Shown here: positions 32,561 to 43,752 of the stretch, piece by piece
How the letters are laid out: each line of letters begins with the position of its first letter
How positions within the stretch are numbered: position 1 is the stretch's first letter
From: Haemonchus contortus
Lineage: Eukaryota > Nematoda > Chromadorea > Rhabditida > Trichostrongylidae
Reading direction: 5' to 3'
Length of the DNA: 64,000 bases
Assembly (NCBI GenBank): GCA_000469685.2
Contig: LS997562.1
Span: 20,675,920-20,739,919 of the forward strand
Position numbers and translations under genes: made by a program
Notes under the pieces: generated by a model
The model's input: the letters and a program-made list of their open reading frames with translations, nothing else
Told to the model about the DNA's origin: nothing
The model's database searches: none

Positions 32561-32664
32561 TTATGTCAAGCTGAGAGAACGGTAGCTGCTGATGTAAATC
32601 AGCTGAACAAGAACTCTGTTATACTTATCCATAGGTACAATTCCATCCTGCCTATATGTACATC

Positions 32665-32729
<65 letters not shown>

Positions 32730-32742
32730 TTGTCTGTCTGTT

Positions 32743-32787
<45 letters not shown>

Positions 32788-34458
32788 GACTGTTTGTCTG
32801 CCAGTTTGCCAAGCCTGCCCGCTTGCCAGCCTGCCTGGCTACCTGCCTTCCATCAAAATCTCTACCTGTCGGTCGGTCTGTCCACATATTTGGCTCCCCA
32901 CCTGTGAGTCTTTCTACAGGTCCTATATGGCCTTAAATGGTCTCTCGACATGGTAGGAACAGAGTGACAACCTGTATAAAGGCTCTGTAGAGGAGTGCTG
33001 TGCTCGCACTCGGAATCACTGGGGCAAAAGGCGTCATAAAAGCTCTTCGCTCATTAATGTTCCCTTCTACGGTGTGACATGTTGTTCGACCTGCGTGAAG
33101 ACCACCCGTCCATACTGTCACCAATACGATATCCTTTGCTCCTGTATAGGTGCTGATCTAATTGGCAAGACGGGAGATATTGGCTCGTAGCAGGGAGCAG
33201 GCCGCCCGTGGTTTTGGAGACACCAGGATTCATACTAATGTAAGACTACCTAATGTAGTCCGTATCATCACATTCACATTACAGTGGCCTTCTGTTGATC
33301 TCATTACAGTACATTCACCCATTGGGAGTGGCCTCTGGCTATTCGCACACAATCAGACAAAAACTCATAAGGAACCTTAAGGATGTGTTTAGGATCTCTG
33401 AAAGAGTTCTATCACAAGGCTACCGATTTATGGGAGCAACCTTTGGCTGCGCACCTATTCGCATTAATTATGTTACATTAACAACTGGAAGGCTGTACAT
33501 ACATGGAAATGTAATATGTAGACAAAACGCTCGGAAAGCGCAAATTCACATTCTCCCTGGAATCAAATCCACTGCGCTTGATTCCCCGAACCCTTCGGGA
33601 AAAATTTGCATTGGTATGTGAAGTGGAATGTAGCAAACGACGAAATACAAAGAAAAATATTAAGAGTTCGAGATTAGGATAACGGTCCAAATTTATGAAC
33701 TCACAGGTGCAACATTTGCGTTGTCGATATCTTTCCCAGCATCTCCATAAGCGGTTGCATCGTGCTAAAAGAGAAACTTTAGCTTTTAAATGCAAAAAAG
33801 ATGTGATTTTCACGAATTCATAAGAGTTCCGCTTCGAAGAAACTTTGGCACTATTTACCCTTTACTGCCCCACTTTGTCGAGAATGGGCTGGATTTCTAT
33901 CGAATTTTTTACAAGAAGATGAAAACGACTAGAAACTTGCCTAGAGTGGTAATTTAACCCGTAGAACACGAATATTTCATCCATTCGTCATGAAAATGCA
34001 TGGCGCTCGCGCCACAGGCGCCGGCGCTAAATGGAGCTGGGTCACCAATCTTGTTGAAAACTTAGTGTAGTGGGGTGACAGGCACTTTCATGACGAATGA
34101 ATGCGATATTCGTGTTCTACGGGCCAAATTACCCTTCTATGCAGTTTCTAGTCGGTTTTATCATCTTGAAAAAAATTCGGTAAAAATCCAGCCCATTCTC
34201 GACATAGTGTGGCAGTAAAGGGTAAATAGTGTCGAAACTTTCAGTTTTACAAATTCACCGGAAGATCTGTTCACCAAATTATCAAAATGTCATACTTCTG
34301 CATAATCTTTATATTTAAGCAAGGAATGAGGGAGAAGCCGAAGCCCGTTTAACTCGGATGGATTGCTCTAATAATTTGCAAGAATAGATGCTCGATATGA
34401 ATTTACTTGAAGGAGGCCGTAAATAAGAGAAAGTTGAGCCAATTTCTAGAAGGTACAT
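32561..34458 (-). CDS. Multi-exon gene 3' part, unknown protein
   Basis: Exons in transcript order: 34458-34407, 33764-33705, 33397-33319, 33157-32972 and possibly 32602-32561. Signals include CTCTTTTAG, ACTCTTTCAG, CCAATTAG acceptors and GTAAAT, GTGAGT, GTGAAT donors, with matching phases 2, 2, 0, 0. The joined frame contains TMQPLMEMLGKISTTQMLHL, DPKHILKVPYEFLSDCVRIA, TGAKDIVLVTVWTGGLHAG and FMTPFAPVIPSASTALLYRA. The 186-nt exon is open across its whole length. The end is uncertain: the frame either stops unspliced at about 32936 or splices to a 14-codon exon beyond the TGTC microsatellite. I do not recognise the family. Confidence 0.5.
32666..32795. repeat. (TGTC)n microsatellite
   Basis: About 130 bp of CTGT units with a few GTTT interruptions. 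It makes long false frames on both strands (Cys-Leu-Ser-Val on plus, Asp-Arg-Gln-Thr on minus). Confidence 0.95.
33847..34233. mobile_element. Palindromic MITE, 387 bp, 8-bp target duplication
   Basis: Inverted arms of about 145 bp (33847-33998 and about 34087-34233) begin GGCACTATTTACCC and end with its near complement. GAAACTTT flanks both ends exactly (33839-33846 and 34234-34241). An 8-bp duplication points to hAT-like or related transposases. The central segment is GC-rich. It is inserted in an intron of the minus-strand gene. Confidence 0.88.
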
Positions 34459-34607
34459 CTGGACAGTTCCAGATTTCTAGTTTTCTCACATTACCGTGTA
34501 AAAAAAGTGAAACTCCGAAAGCACACGTACATAAGAGCGTTACAGTATTAGAATTATTCAAATGACACACTGTCAGCAACAAAATAGGTTTAATATTATA
34601 TTTAATG

Positions 34608-34921
34608 GATGGCGGCGGAGGTGGCATAGTATCAAGTGGCGCACTATATCACACGCATGTTCAGGGGTTCGAGCTCCAGATCGATGCCCGCCTAGGCCAA
34701 CCAAGCCTTACATCCCTCCAGGTCGCCTGATCGGTACCAGACTCGTCTGGAAGGATAAAACAACTGACATGTGCATCAGCTGGCCACCGCAGTTCATTGT
34801 ATAGGCCACATACGCATTCAACGCGCCACTACGATTCTGTATGGAAGCCGAATGCGTGGGCTCATCCCTCTGACAAAATTGATTAAGGCCCCGGGACTTC
34901 ATCCGTTACTTTTATCCTTAT
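34608..34921 (+). mobile_element. SINE, full-length
   Basis: Complete head (GGCGGAGGTGGCATAGTATC), B box (GGGGTTCGAGCTCC), body and TTTTATCCTTA tail. Confidence 0.9.
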
Positions 34922-35049
34922 TTTTGATTTTTCTTGAACCTTTCCCAAACCCTTAAAAGTTATCACAAGTGGTTTGCTCTGATATATGAATAAATCGGAT
35001 GCATGATGGTACTAAGAAGATAGTACTCTAAAACAAAGTCCACTGGAAT

Positions 35050-35220
35050 GGTCTGTCTGTCGTCTAAAAGGATGAAAAAACTAAATTGTACAACGTCTAG
35101 CCACAGCAAGCCATTGGGTAGGCCCCACACGCATTCAAACCGTCACTATGATTTTCAATTACAGTCGAATGCAGGGCGCATCCCTCAGAAAGGATTGATG
35201 AACGCCAAAACACTTTCGGA
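35050..35220 (+). mobile_element. SINE, 5'-truncated
   Basis: Starts at the CGTCTAAAAGGATG position and keeps CAACGTCTAGCCACAGCAAG, GGGCGCATCCCTCAGAAAGG and ATGAACGCCAAAAC. Confidence 0.55.
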
Positions 35221-35570
35221 AACCTTTGATAGCTACTGACTGTATAGATGAGTACGGTTTGTATCCTTGCCCAAAAGGTTGTTCCAGGTGTTGTACATGT
35301 AGAAGTGGCGCCTCATTCCACTACTCCATTCCGTCAATACACCTATTATCAAGAAACTTCACTTTTTCTATCATTTCACTTAACAGTCAACTAGCCCCTT
35401 CCATTTGGTAATTCTACGTATATGCAAACATAGGCACATATGTGTATGCATTGTGTCGGTTTGGTCCACAATTCCTAAGGTAAACAAAAGATGTTCCATC
35501 CATTACCTTTGTCGGCTCATTCTATCTTATCAATCAATCGATTGATAGCTTTTTCAGTCTTTCTTTTCAG

Positions 35571-36391
35571 GACATGATCAAAAATTCATGGGTTCAACGG
35601 TTGCGCGTAAGATCTCATTACTAAGGCGAGCTGAGCAAGCTGAGAGCTTAAACTTATCATAGGAGAGATCATAAACAATTATATGTTCCTAGAAAAAAAG
35701 AAAAAGCATATTGATAAAAAGGATAAAAGATAATATTTTGGACGTTAATCTACCCCGTCTGAGGGATGCGCCCCGCATTCGACTTCCAATCGGAATCACA
35801 GCGGCGTTTGAATGCTTATGTGGCCTATACAATGACTTGCGGCGGCCAGCCAATGTACAAATTAGCCCTTTTACGCTCCCAGACGAGTGTGATACCAATT
35901 AGCCGATCCCGGAGGAATGGAAGGCGTGGTTGGCCTAGGCGGATATCGACCCGGGACTCGAACCCCTGACCGTGCGTGTGAGATAGTGCGCCAGTTGGCA
36001 CTATACCATCTCCGCCCTAGCATATTGATATGGTGATGATAAATATCAAAGACTCATTAGGAGACGTCTTTCATGAAGAAATATCGGACCTATTTAGAAG
36101 TTCCGAATGCGGTATCCTCAAAGTGATAAGTGGGGATGTTTCACAGAATTTAGTTCCCTCCTAGGCAGTTCCTTAATCAGGGTTAAGCCAAACACGTGAA
36201 TTCGGCTTTATCCCCTTTGGAGCTCTCATATAATAATTGTTACACGTTGATTGTGACTCTTTTACTTTTTTCTCAGAAAGGACAGTTTTTGCTCTAACAT
36301 GAGTGCTGAGCAAAGAACTGGAGTAATTTGGGAAGAAAACTCACAACTCTCAAAAGCTCTAACAGAGTTTCAAAAAAATAGCAATAAATGA
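35571..36391 (+). CDS. Candidate exons of a plus-strand gene
   Basis: Exon 35571-35606 has an excellent acceptor (TCTTTCTTTTCAG) and donor (CGC|gtaaga) and reads DMIKNSWVQRLR in phase 0. A second strong acceptor (CTTTTTTCTCAG) at 36276 opens either KGQFLL and stop (phase 0, consistent with the first exon) or a 37-codon frame with ATG after 22 bases (MSAEQRTGVIWEENSQL). A SINE sits in the intervening intron. The model is tentative. Confidence 0.3.
35714..36016 (-). mobile_element. SINE, full-length
   Basis: Complete reverse copy from GGATAAAAGATAATATTTTGG to CACTATACCATCTCCGCCC. The B box is intact (plus strand GGGACTCGAACCCC). Confidence 0.9.
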
Positions 36392-37599
36392 GCGGAAGTG
36401 GAGCGCTGGGTCTTGACCATGCTTCTACAAAAGATGTCAAGCATTCAGGGTTTCTAATATTGCTTCGGGGAAGAATTGCTGACCGTCAGCATTCCAAGGC
36501 AGTATAGAAGCCTGCGGCCTTGACATGAGTCAGCCTTTCTATTCAATTATGCTCTAACTGCTTGTAAACACGTCATCAAGAATTCCTGCAGTCGTCCTTC
36601 ACCAGTACACTCACATGGGTCAATCAGCACATACCCAACTTCCCTCGTCACCCCGCATACAGAGGTGATAGGAAGAAGGTGGGAGGTGGAAGGATAGCTC
36701 AGTTGACCCCTAACGGAAACTGAACTTGGGACAAGGTTCGGTTGAAGCCGCCTCTAACTACTGCGCTTATTCTATACCCATCCATTTCGCTTTCAACCCA
36801 TCACCACGTTGTGTTACAGGTTTTTATGTACCGTTTCAGTCCCCTCTCAGAAATCGGCCTCGTTAGCTGACCGAAAAGCCACTTGTAGTTGACATTTCGA
36901 GTGTCGACAAGTGGAAAACGACCGTTGATTCCTTAGCTTGACAAATACAACGGGGGTCTATGCTAAAGTGCAACTGACGTATTTTGTTGTTAGACACGCG
37001 AAAGCAATCGGTCCTACACGAATATGGTCGTTTTTGAGAAGAAAGCGAAGTGAAAATCGCATTTGACTAGATCGGTGAAATGTCTCCTACGAAATGGAGA
37101 ACGTAGAACAAGTTTACAGCACCAGTTTGATCATCTGAAAAAGTAACGTTGCAGTGGAAACCACTTTGAGCAAATTCTCGTCGTTAAACTTCTGAAAGCC
37201 TTCTTTCTTTCTGGAGGTGAGTTCTTTGAGAATTGCAAATTGAGTGCAGAATTTGTGGCAAAAACACCACCACCGCCAGAAATTCACTAGGCAGCCCTTA
37301 GAAAAGAATCTGTAAATCATTCAATCATTGCGGTGCTGCTACTTCTACAGCCATGAAAAAGGTAGAAATGTCAATTAGACGCATATCAGCCTTCGAGACC
37401 GTTTATTTACTTGTTTATTTATTTATTCGATACCTTGTATATAGGGCGTAAAAGGCAGAAGATAAACTAAAGTCCACTGATGGCTAGGAACCCAGAGAAG
37501 TTGTCCTGTTAAGTAACGAATTAGTAAAAGTAACGACTATGCCTAAGGTAGGTGCTTGATCAGTCGCTGACCACTTGAAGAGTATACTGCCATAGTAAA
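36392..37599. other. No gene clearly supported
   Basis: Contains a possible acceptor (TACCGTTTCAG) near 36840, a 68-codon minus-strand frame at 37114-37320, and a tRNA-like GGATAGCTCAGTTG at about 36693. None is backed by a second signal. Confidence 0.25.
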
Positions 37600-37884
37600 G
37601 AGGTAGTCTAGGGGGAACTGGCATAATATCACAGGGTATGTTCGGGTTTGAATCCCGGACCGATAATCGCCCAGCTGTCCTTGACTTTATTCACAACGAA
37701 GTCGGTTAAATGGTACCAAAGTCGTCTGGAACGATAGAAACACTGTCTTGTGATTCGACTGATCATCCTAAGTTATTGTAAAGGCCACATATGAAGTAAG
37801 AACATTACAACGATTCTTAAAAGAAGTCGAATGATGTGGCGCATCCCAAAGATGGAACTGATTAACAACGTAAACGTTATAACT
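37600..37884 (+). mobile_element. SINE, diverged full-length
   Basis: The head GTAGTCTAGGGGGAACTGGC, B box GGGTTTGAATCCCGG, GTCGTCTGGAACGATAGAAA and GGCGCATCCCAAAGATGG are in order. Confidence 0.7.
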
Positions 37885-38194
37885 CACGAATTCCCATTTC
37901 TTTCCAGAGTGCTTAAGGACTAGAAAATCACTTACGGAAGTTCCTGAACCTTTTTGGTTTGCCGTTGTATCGAGAGAATATCCACAAAAACTACGAATGG
38001 AGGAGAAGGCGCATGGCAACCTGACGCACATGCATATGAATTAGGGTGACGCAGGAGTCACCCTTTTTTACCATTCCTTCATTGAAATTCCCGAACATTC
38101 GACTTTTGGGCTGTAGACCTATGACAACTTTGTAGTCGTAGGACATTCTCAAAGCTATGTACGGCTATCTCTAAACCTCGGCATAGTGCAAACG

Positions 38195-38340
38195 TTGATT
38201 TTCTTTGCTTGAACTCGGACGAGGTTGATAAGAAAACAACTTTATTCCAGGCTCTGAAGAAGGCGATCCGCGCCGAAACGTTAGCCGGAATAAAGTTGTT
38301 TTCTTATCAACCTCGTCCGAGTTCAAGCAAAGAAAATCAA
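38195..38340. repeat. Perfect 54-bp inverted repeat
   Basis: Arms 38195-38248 and 38287-38340 are exact reverse complements (starting TTGATTTTCTTTGCTTGAAC) around a 38-nt loop. Perfect identity implies recent origin or active maintenance. Confidence 0.95.
38250..38286 (+). ncRNA. Hammerhead-ribozyme-like core
   Basis: The loop of the inverted repeat reads GGCT, CTGAAGA (the CUGANGA core, 38254-38260), a GGCG/CGCC stem with a 5-nt loop, GAAAC, GT, then T and AGCC (38283-38286). GGCT pairs with AGCC as helix I, which continues, after one bulged A, into the 54-bp arms. ACGT would form a minimal palindromic helix III, so cleavage would follow T38282. One extra A (38261) lies between the core and helix II. 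Minimal hammerheads of this kind are known in Penelope-like elements; no Penelope protein is seen here. Confidence 0.5.
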
Positions 38341-38524
38341 CAATCTCAAAGCTTTTCGCAAAAGCCATAGACTCTCAATATGACTTCCTTACGTTTTAAA
38401 CGATGCCACTTACACAAGAGCAACTTTGAGCCATCTTTGAATAGCGCACTGTAAGAAGGAGACCAGAAGTCTGCAACACTTTTATAGATACTCTTTTGAA
38501 GAGATATTCTGTTCAAATAATTCG

Positions 38525-39037
38525 TTGAAGGCACAGTTCACGATAATTTTGAGGTACCCGCTTTCATTCGGAAAGCGGAAGTATAGGTTGGGAATAGTTA
38601 TTGGTATTCGAGACACGAGAAAGTTCGCTGATTTCGAAAAAAAATGGCTCCTGAAAACTAGGGAAAATAGCGGTTGGACGAGATTACCGTGACGGAAATA
38701 ACATGGAAGGGGTATTCGGACGAGATTCCAGTTGTTGCTATTGCGCAAGGAACTGACTACAACGAGCCAGAACTGTACGGAACTGTCTTTTACTGTCGCT
38801 ATGGGTCATGATGAGTTGTTTGAGTTTCCTACATGGGTACCCCTGTGATTAGTGCAGACTCCACAACGCCTGTGAAACACGTCCGAGGATACACAAAGGA
38901 CAATTTTTGGGCCTTTATAACTCAATAACTAGACCGTTTTCCGACCTAATGGCGCCAGGTATGGTATTCAAAGGGACCTCTGATTCATCCTATTGGAAAC
39001 TCTCATGAACCATTTTTATCGTGAACTGTGCCTTCAA
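38525..39037. mobile_element. MITE with TTGAAGGCACAGTTCACGATA ends
   Basis: Inverted ends of about 22 bp bound about 513 bp; TCG occurs on both flanks as a possible duplication. The ends resemble those of the element at 59111-59781, so they form one family. I see no transposase frame. Confidence 0.7.
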
Positions 39038-39209
39038 TCGGTGTCTGAATAGCTAAAAGTACGGATGCTCCTAATCATGTGGTTTCGGCGGTGAAACTGT
39101 CCTTCAAAGTGGTCCCATTATCTTTATCCAATAACCCTCTGGGAAGATTACCCGCAATGCGTGGAAGCTTGACCAATTGTCTGCCAAATCTGAAACCTCT
39201 CCACTGTCT

Positions 39210-39508
39210 AAAGGATAAAATATGAGTCTTGGGGCTTTAATCGATCCCGTTTGGGAGAATCGCCCATGCATTCAACTTCTATTCAGAATCGTAGTGGCGT
39301 ATTGAATGCATATGGCCTATACAATGACTCGTGGTGGCCAGCCGATGTACCAATTAGGGCTTTCTATCCTCCCAGACGAGTCTGGTACCAACTAACCGAC
39401 CCTGCAGGGATGGAAAGCTTGGTTAGCTCAGATGGATAGTGATCCGGGATTTGAACCCGTGATCATGCGTGTATCATAGGGCGCCACTTGCCACTAGAAC
39501 ACTTGAAG
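39210..39508 (-). mobile_element. SINE, near full-length
   Basis: Reverse copy from AAAGGATAAAATATGAG to GCGCCACTTGCCACTAG, with GGCCTATACAATGACTCG and AGACGAGTCTGGTACCAAC. Confidence 0.85.
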
Positions 39509-40957
39509 CAAGGATACCCTACCTTCGATCCACTGCTACCATAATCCCCTTCATAACTTATCCATTATGAACTCAACCTTCGAATTCTGGAAAAGGCGTT
39601 CACGCCATGTGCTGAGATATTTGATGATCTGAGGTGTCACGATGTGAAAACTGTATGCCCCTGAGTTCCTCGAGAGAAGCTTTCAGAACTTATCTCAGTC
39701 TTTCTCTGTCAAGTCGCTATGTCCCTAAAAATCACATATCCCTATTAGCAATGATTGCCACATCCGAACATTGCCCATTAACCCACTGACGACCGCCTGC
39801 CCGCCGGGGGGCCACGTCATGTCGTGCTGCTGTAGTATTTACATTACTCTGTTCTTATAATTTTTTCCAGTCTCCAAGTATCAGCTGAGCTCACAACCTT
39901 CTAGAGAATCTTGAGGCATCGTGGTCCAGGAATCATTCACTTCCAACGACAGTTACAAGGGAAATTAGAAGTTAACGTAAGGACAATGTAAAAGGCGCGG
40001 TCGTCAATGGGTTGATCATTACCAGAAATCGTTTCGGGGGATTTTCACGAGCTTTGCATTTGGAAATGCTAATGACGGGAAACGGAAAAGAACCAGCCTT
40101 TTCGGTTATCTGAAACATGCCGTTGATTTTCCAAGAGTTTTTCCCTGAGATGGATGTCGCTGGAATATGTTCTTGCAGGTACGTTCACATACTTGGGAGG
40201 AACATCTCATCTCAAATAGGGTATTAGGTCCCTACTTGCTTAGTGCCTTCCAGTGTACAGTCTCTACCAAAATCCACTCAAGAACAAGATTTGAGAAAAT
40301 CAAGTAAAAAGTGGATTTGAAAGCGGGTTTGCGAATGGTAAACAGTTTGATAGTGAGAATGGCAGAAAATAGAACCGTGAGAATATTCTTCAGAAAGAAG
40401 GCACTCTAAGTTGTAAGTTATCTCGCGGTATGTCAAAATTGGCTCGAAAACTCCACTCTTAAGGACTCATTGGTTGGGTCAGGAAGCACATGGGGATTTC
40501 CCTTCATGTTGTATAACGTACTCCTTCAGCTAGGTTGCTAGAACGTGGGGTCAGTGCTCTGGAGCACACGTGTACCAGCGTGAACTTCACATTTTAGAGC
40601 CAGAAATAAAAAGTCGTAAATATGCCCGGAACTCGTAAATCGACTGCGATATTACGAAGCCTCGTGATATGTTCTCCGCATGCAAGTGGACAGTGTCTTC
40701 CGAATGGGCTTAGACTTTGCGAAATTTCAGACAGATACTTCCTTAACGCTCAATATGCTCTCAAGTTGGCCCCAAAGAAGGCGATTCTTCTATAAAGTCA
40801 GCCGTTGCTAATGTTTTACCAATCTCAAGCTCGAATAAATCAAACATTCAGCATATAAATCATGTGTCCTTCATTTCGTCGCACGCACATGCAATGCCCT
40901 CATGGTCACTTTTTACTTGTCCTTACTGGGGTCAAAACTTTGCTTATTTGTTTGCAG
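39509..40957. other. No gene clearly supported
   Basis: Near 40165 TTCTTGCAG is followed by YVHILGRNISSQI, which resembles the YVYLGRE motif of RTE reverse transcriptases, but the flanks do not continue it. A good acceptor near 40600 (CACATTTTAG) precedes a short open stretch. Confidence 0.25.
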
Positions 40958-41714
40958 AACTCATCGAAATAAATGTGACAGTTTATGCTACACAAATAAA
41001 AACGAAGCAATTGACATCCGTGGTGTTTTCCCTCGACAACATGACCTTTGTGGGAAATGCACGTGCACGAAAAACAGTGGTGGCTAGGGGTAAGGGGAAC
41101 CATAAGTATTGTTGAAGAAAGTTGACCTTCAACTCCTTATGTTGTTGTTACATCGACCTTCTGTCAAGAAACGACAGCCATTGCAAACCTCGAACATTCC
41201 GTAGGTATCTACCGTCATGAAACAGCACTCATTCGTTCCTCTCATACTAGAGGTTACTAACTATTTTCCATTCCTTTCCTTTCACAATGAATTTCATCAG
41301 GGATGGTTTGGGGGGAATGGACGATAATTTGTGGCTAAAGCACTGCATCCCCAGCTCAGAGAATACCTTCAAAATCATCGAGAAAAAGTATTGTAGTGGT
41401 CAACCAAAAGTTTGGTGTCCGCCTGTCTGAGACGAACCACTACCTGAGGATGAAGAGCGTCAGTCCGATCTGGGTGTCCATGGAGGTACATAGCTATGAG
41501 GGATAAATGGCAACGGGTAGGGAATGAGAGGAAGGGACTTTCGCGTCTTGAACTCAAAATTAACAAATGTACGTCTGTTATTACTAACTCAGTTTTCGCT
41601 TGACCATTCAGATGACTTTGTGGTCTCCGCTGGAGTAGGTCTGGGGAAAACAGCTTGTAGAATCCGGAGAATGGGTGGAAAGTTGACAGCCCAACGAACA
41701 ATTCAAGGCTCGTG
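40958..41714 (+). CDS. Candidate three-exon gene, unknown
   Basis: Exon 40958-41089 has a strong acceptor (TTATTTGTTTGCAG) and donor (GGG|gtaagg), phase 1 on both sides, with frame LIEINVTVYATQIKTKQLTS, then VVFSLDNMTFVGNARARK. It continues phase 1 into 41169 (TTCTGTCAAG), which either stops at 41260 or splices at GTAG|gtatct to 41611-41714 (CCATTCAG), a frame with GVGLGKTACRIRRMGG. The first exon is also open in another frame with five cysteines (CDSLC, CGKCTC, VWC-like). Which frame is used is unresolved. Confidence 0.35.
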
Positions 41715-42077
41715 AACCCCCAACTAACAACGCTTGGTTGAGAAGGTTTTGGAGAAATTGTATAGTCATGTCGTCGTTTTAGAACGCCGCTGCCAATTTC
41801 AAGCTATCGTGGGAACGGGAATTATAACTACGCTATACAATTGGACGTATATGACTTTCTCGCTTCTGACTTTCTTATCACTGGAAAATCTACATAGCTG
41901 ATTTGAGCAATGAATAGGCGAACTACATTCATTGCTGTAAGAGCCCTATCAAATTCGCACACTGCGTTCAGATTGAATTCACTGAGGCCAAAAAGCACAA
42001 CCGGTCCATCAGGGCTCGATTTGTCTGGGGCAGAACTGGGATGAAAGGGGGAGGTTCTTCTGCAATAACCAACGCAT

Positions 42078-42332
42078 TTTCATATGCGCTCCCCGATCAT
42101 CCTTCGTAATCGTAGTGGCGGTTCGAATGCATGTGGGGCCTATACAATGACTTGAGGTGGCCAGCCGATGTACGAGACAATACTTTTGTCCTCCCAGACG
42201 AGCCTGGAATCAATTTACTGACCCAGAAGGTATAGAAAGTTTGGTTGGCCTGAGTACCAATCCAGGATTCGATCTCCGGACCTTTTTTTGGGTGACAGTG
42301 CCCGTGCTCCGTTTACCGGTACACCGCAACGC
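42078..42332 (-). mobile_element. SINE
   Basis: Reverse copy with GGGGCCTATACAATGACTTG, GTGGCCAGCCGATGTAC, CAGACGAGCCTGG and CCAGGATTCGATCTCC. The head is degraded after a T-run. Confidence 0.75.
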
Positions 42333-43616
42333 ACGTTACTGAGAGGTAATTGAAAGTGCTCTCACGCAAATCATGAGCAATGCGAACCTTTTAAACATAC
42401 AAATAAAGATTGTTTGAAGCTAGTAGGTTGATCTTCGTGATCCATTAACCCAAAAATAATTCGCTTCAGTTTTATTAGCGGTTTTTTTGGTTGAACGGCT
42501 TTTGTGAGGTTAGGCGTTTCGCTCTTAACATTAGGAAAATGTTCTTGAATCGAGAATAACGATGCTGTTCAAGTAATACTCTAATACAGACTTCTTGGTA
42601 AGCCCTGTAATAATGGCTTTGTAGATCAAAGCGCAGCGCTATGTACTTTTCTATTTTGCTCATCGTATGCATTCTGAATAAGACTAACAATAAGCCAAAT
42701 CGTTCACCTTCCCACGTAGGAGCTGGTGAATTCTCTTTTTCTGAGAAGACGATAAATAGGCTAGCTCTAGGTGAAGTTACGAGGAGCCTGAGCATGGGAG
42801 CACAGCTTCTCCCATAGGAGCATTACGGTCGGGCTACCTACTGAAGAAAACGAAATTTTGAAGGTTGCAAAGTTTTAAGGCGACTTCGCGCATTACGGTT
42901 GGGCTACTGCCAGGCGGCGTACTGCCACAGTGATTATTTGGGTCAGGCAGATAAACGTAGAGTTCACATTCAGAGGCCTCAAAGTGATCTTGATGATTCC
43001 CCTTCATGCGATATTCTTGCTCTTTCTTCGTTCGTCTTTTCACACTATGATGTTTTCCCTCAGCCTTGGACTGTACCTTTAAGCTCTCCTTTTCTTCTTT
43101 CAGAGCATTTACTTCTAGTTTTTGTCGGAAGAAACTGCCTCAGAGCCCCGGTCTCAGAGCCCCGCTTTTATAATGTATGGCACACTCCAGGGTGTATACA
43201 AATATATAAATAAATAGAGGAATATACTGCTTACGGTCTTTCAATGTGGCAGTAATAGCCGAAATAGAAGCCGTCCATGGTTAGGAAACACAGAAAGTCA
43301 TCGTGCCTTTTTCGGTCTCCCTTGCTGATAGTTCCCTTTCATCGAGCATCTCCGGGATGCCGGGGAACGTTATTAGCAAAATTTCATAAGATTGAACTCG
43401 GTAATAGGGTACTTCAAATATAAATTACTTTACTGCCAAACATGTTTAGCTGGTTTTCTGATTGCCACTTGAACTGTGGAATTCCATTTTGTCGCAGTCT
43501 CTACCAGTAACTTGTCGGAATTGTAGTGAAAATGTATCTGAAAGAAGTCGTTACGCGTGTCCCTTCTCCCACTACTTCTTCGATTGCAAATTTCAAAGCC
43601 TTTCTTTGCTATGTTT
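42333..43616. other. No gene supported
   Basis: AT-rich. GCATTACGGTTGGGCTAC and CATTACGGTCGGGCTACC recur about 70 bp apart (near 42820 and 42890), a short direct repeat. Confidence 0.3.
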
Positions 43617-43623
43617 CAGCATA

Positions 43624-43752
43624 ATGGGCTTAGACTGGTCCCTTGCCCCCCTTCGTAGACAGAAGGGTTTTCTGTGGCTCTCCGTCGTAGGCGGAACCTG
43701 CGCTGCGACGTTTGCCGGCGAAAGGTTGGACAGAGGGCGAGTCGAATTATAA
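43624..43752 (+). CDS. Candidate trans-spliced 42-residue membrane microprotein
   Basis: The acceptor TTTGCTATGTTTCAG ends four bases before this ATG, a layout typical of spliced-leader starts. The product begins MGLDWSLAPLRRQKGFLWLS, continues with a hydrophobic VVGGTCAATFAG and ends with a charged ERLDRGRVEL tail. Arg-rich N-side, one membrane span and a charged tail resemble small mitochondrial complex subunits, but I cannot assign a family. An internal GTAGGCGG could alternatively be a donor. Confidence 0.38.
   Translation: MGLDWSLAPLRRQKGFLWLSVVGGTCAATFAGERLDRGRVEL

Noticed and set aside
32561..32956. Cys/Leu/Ser/Val-rich 139-codon frame and Asp/Arg/Gln/Thr-rich reverse frame
   Set aside because: Both are translations of the TGTC microsatellite.
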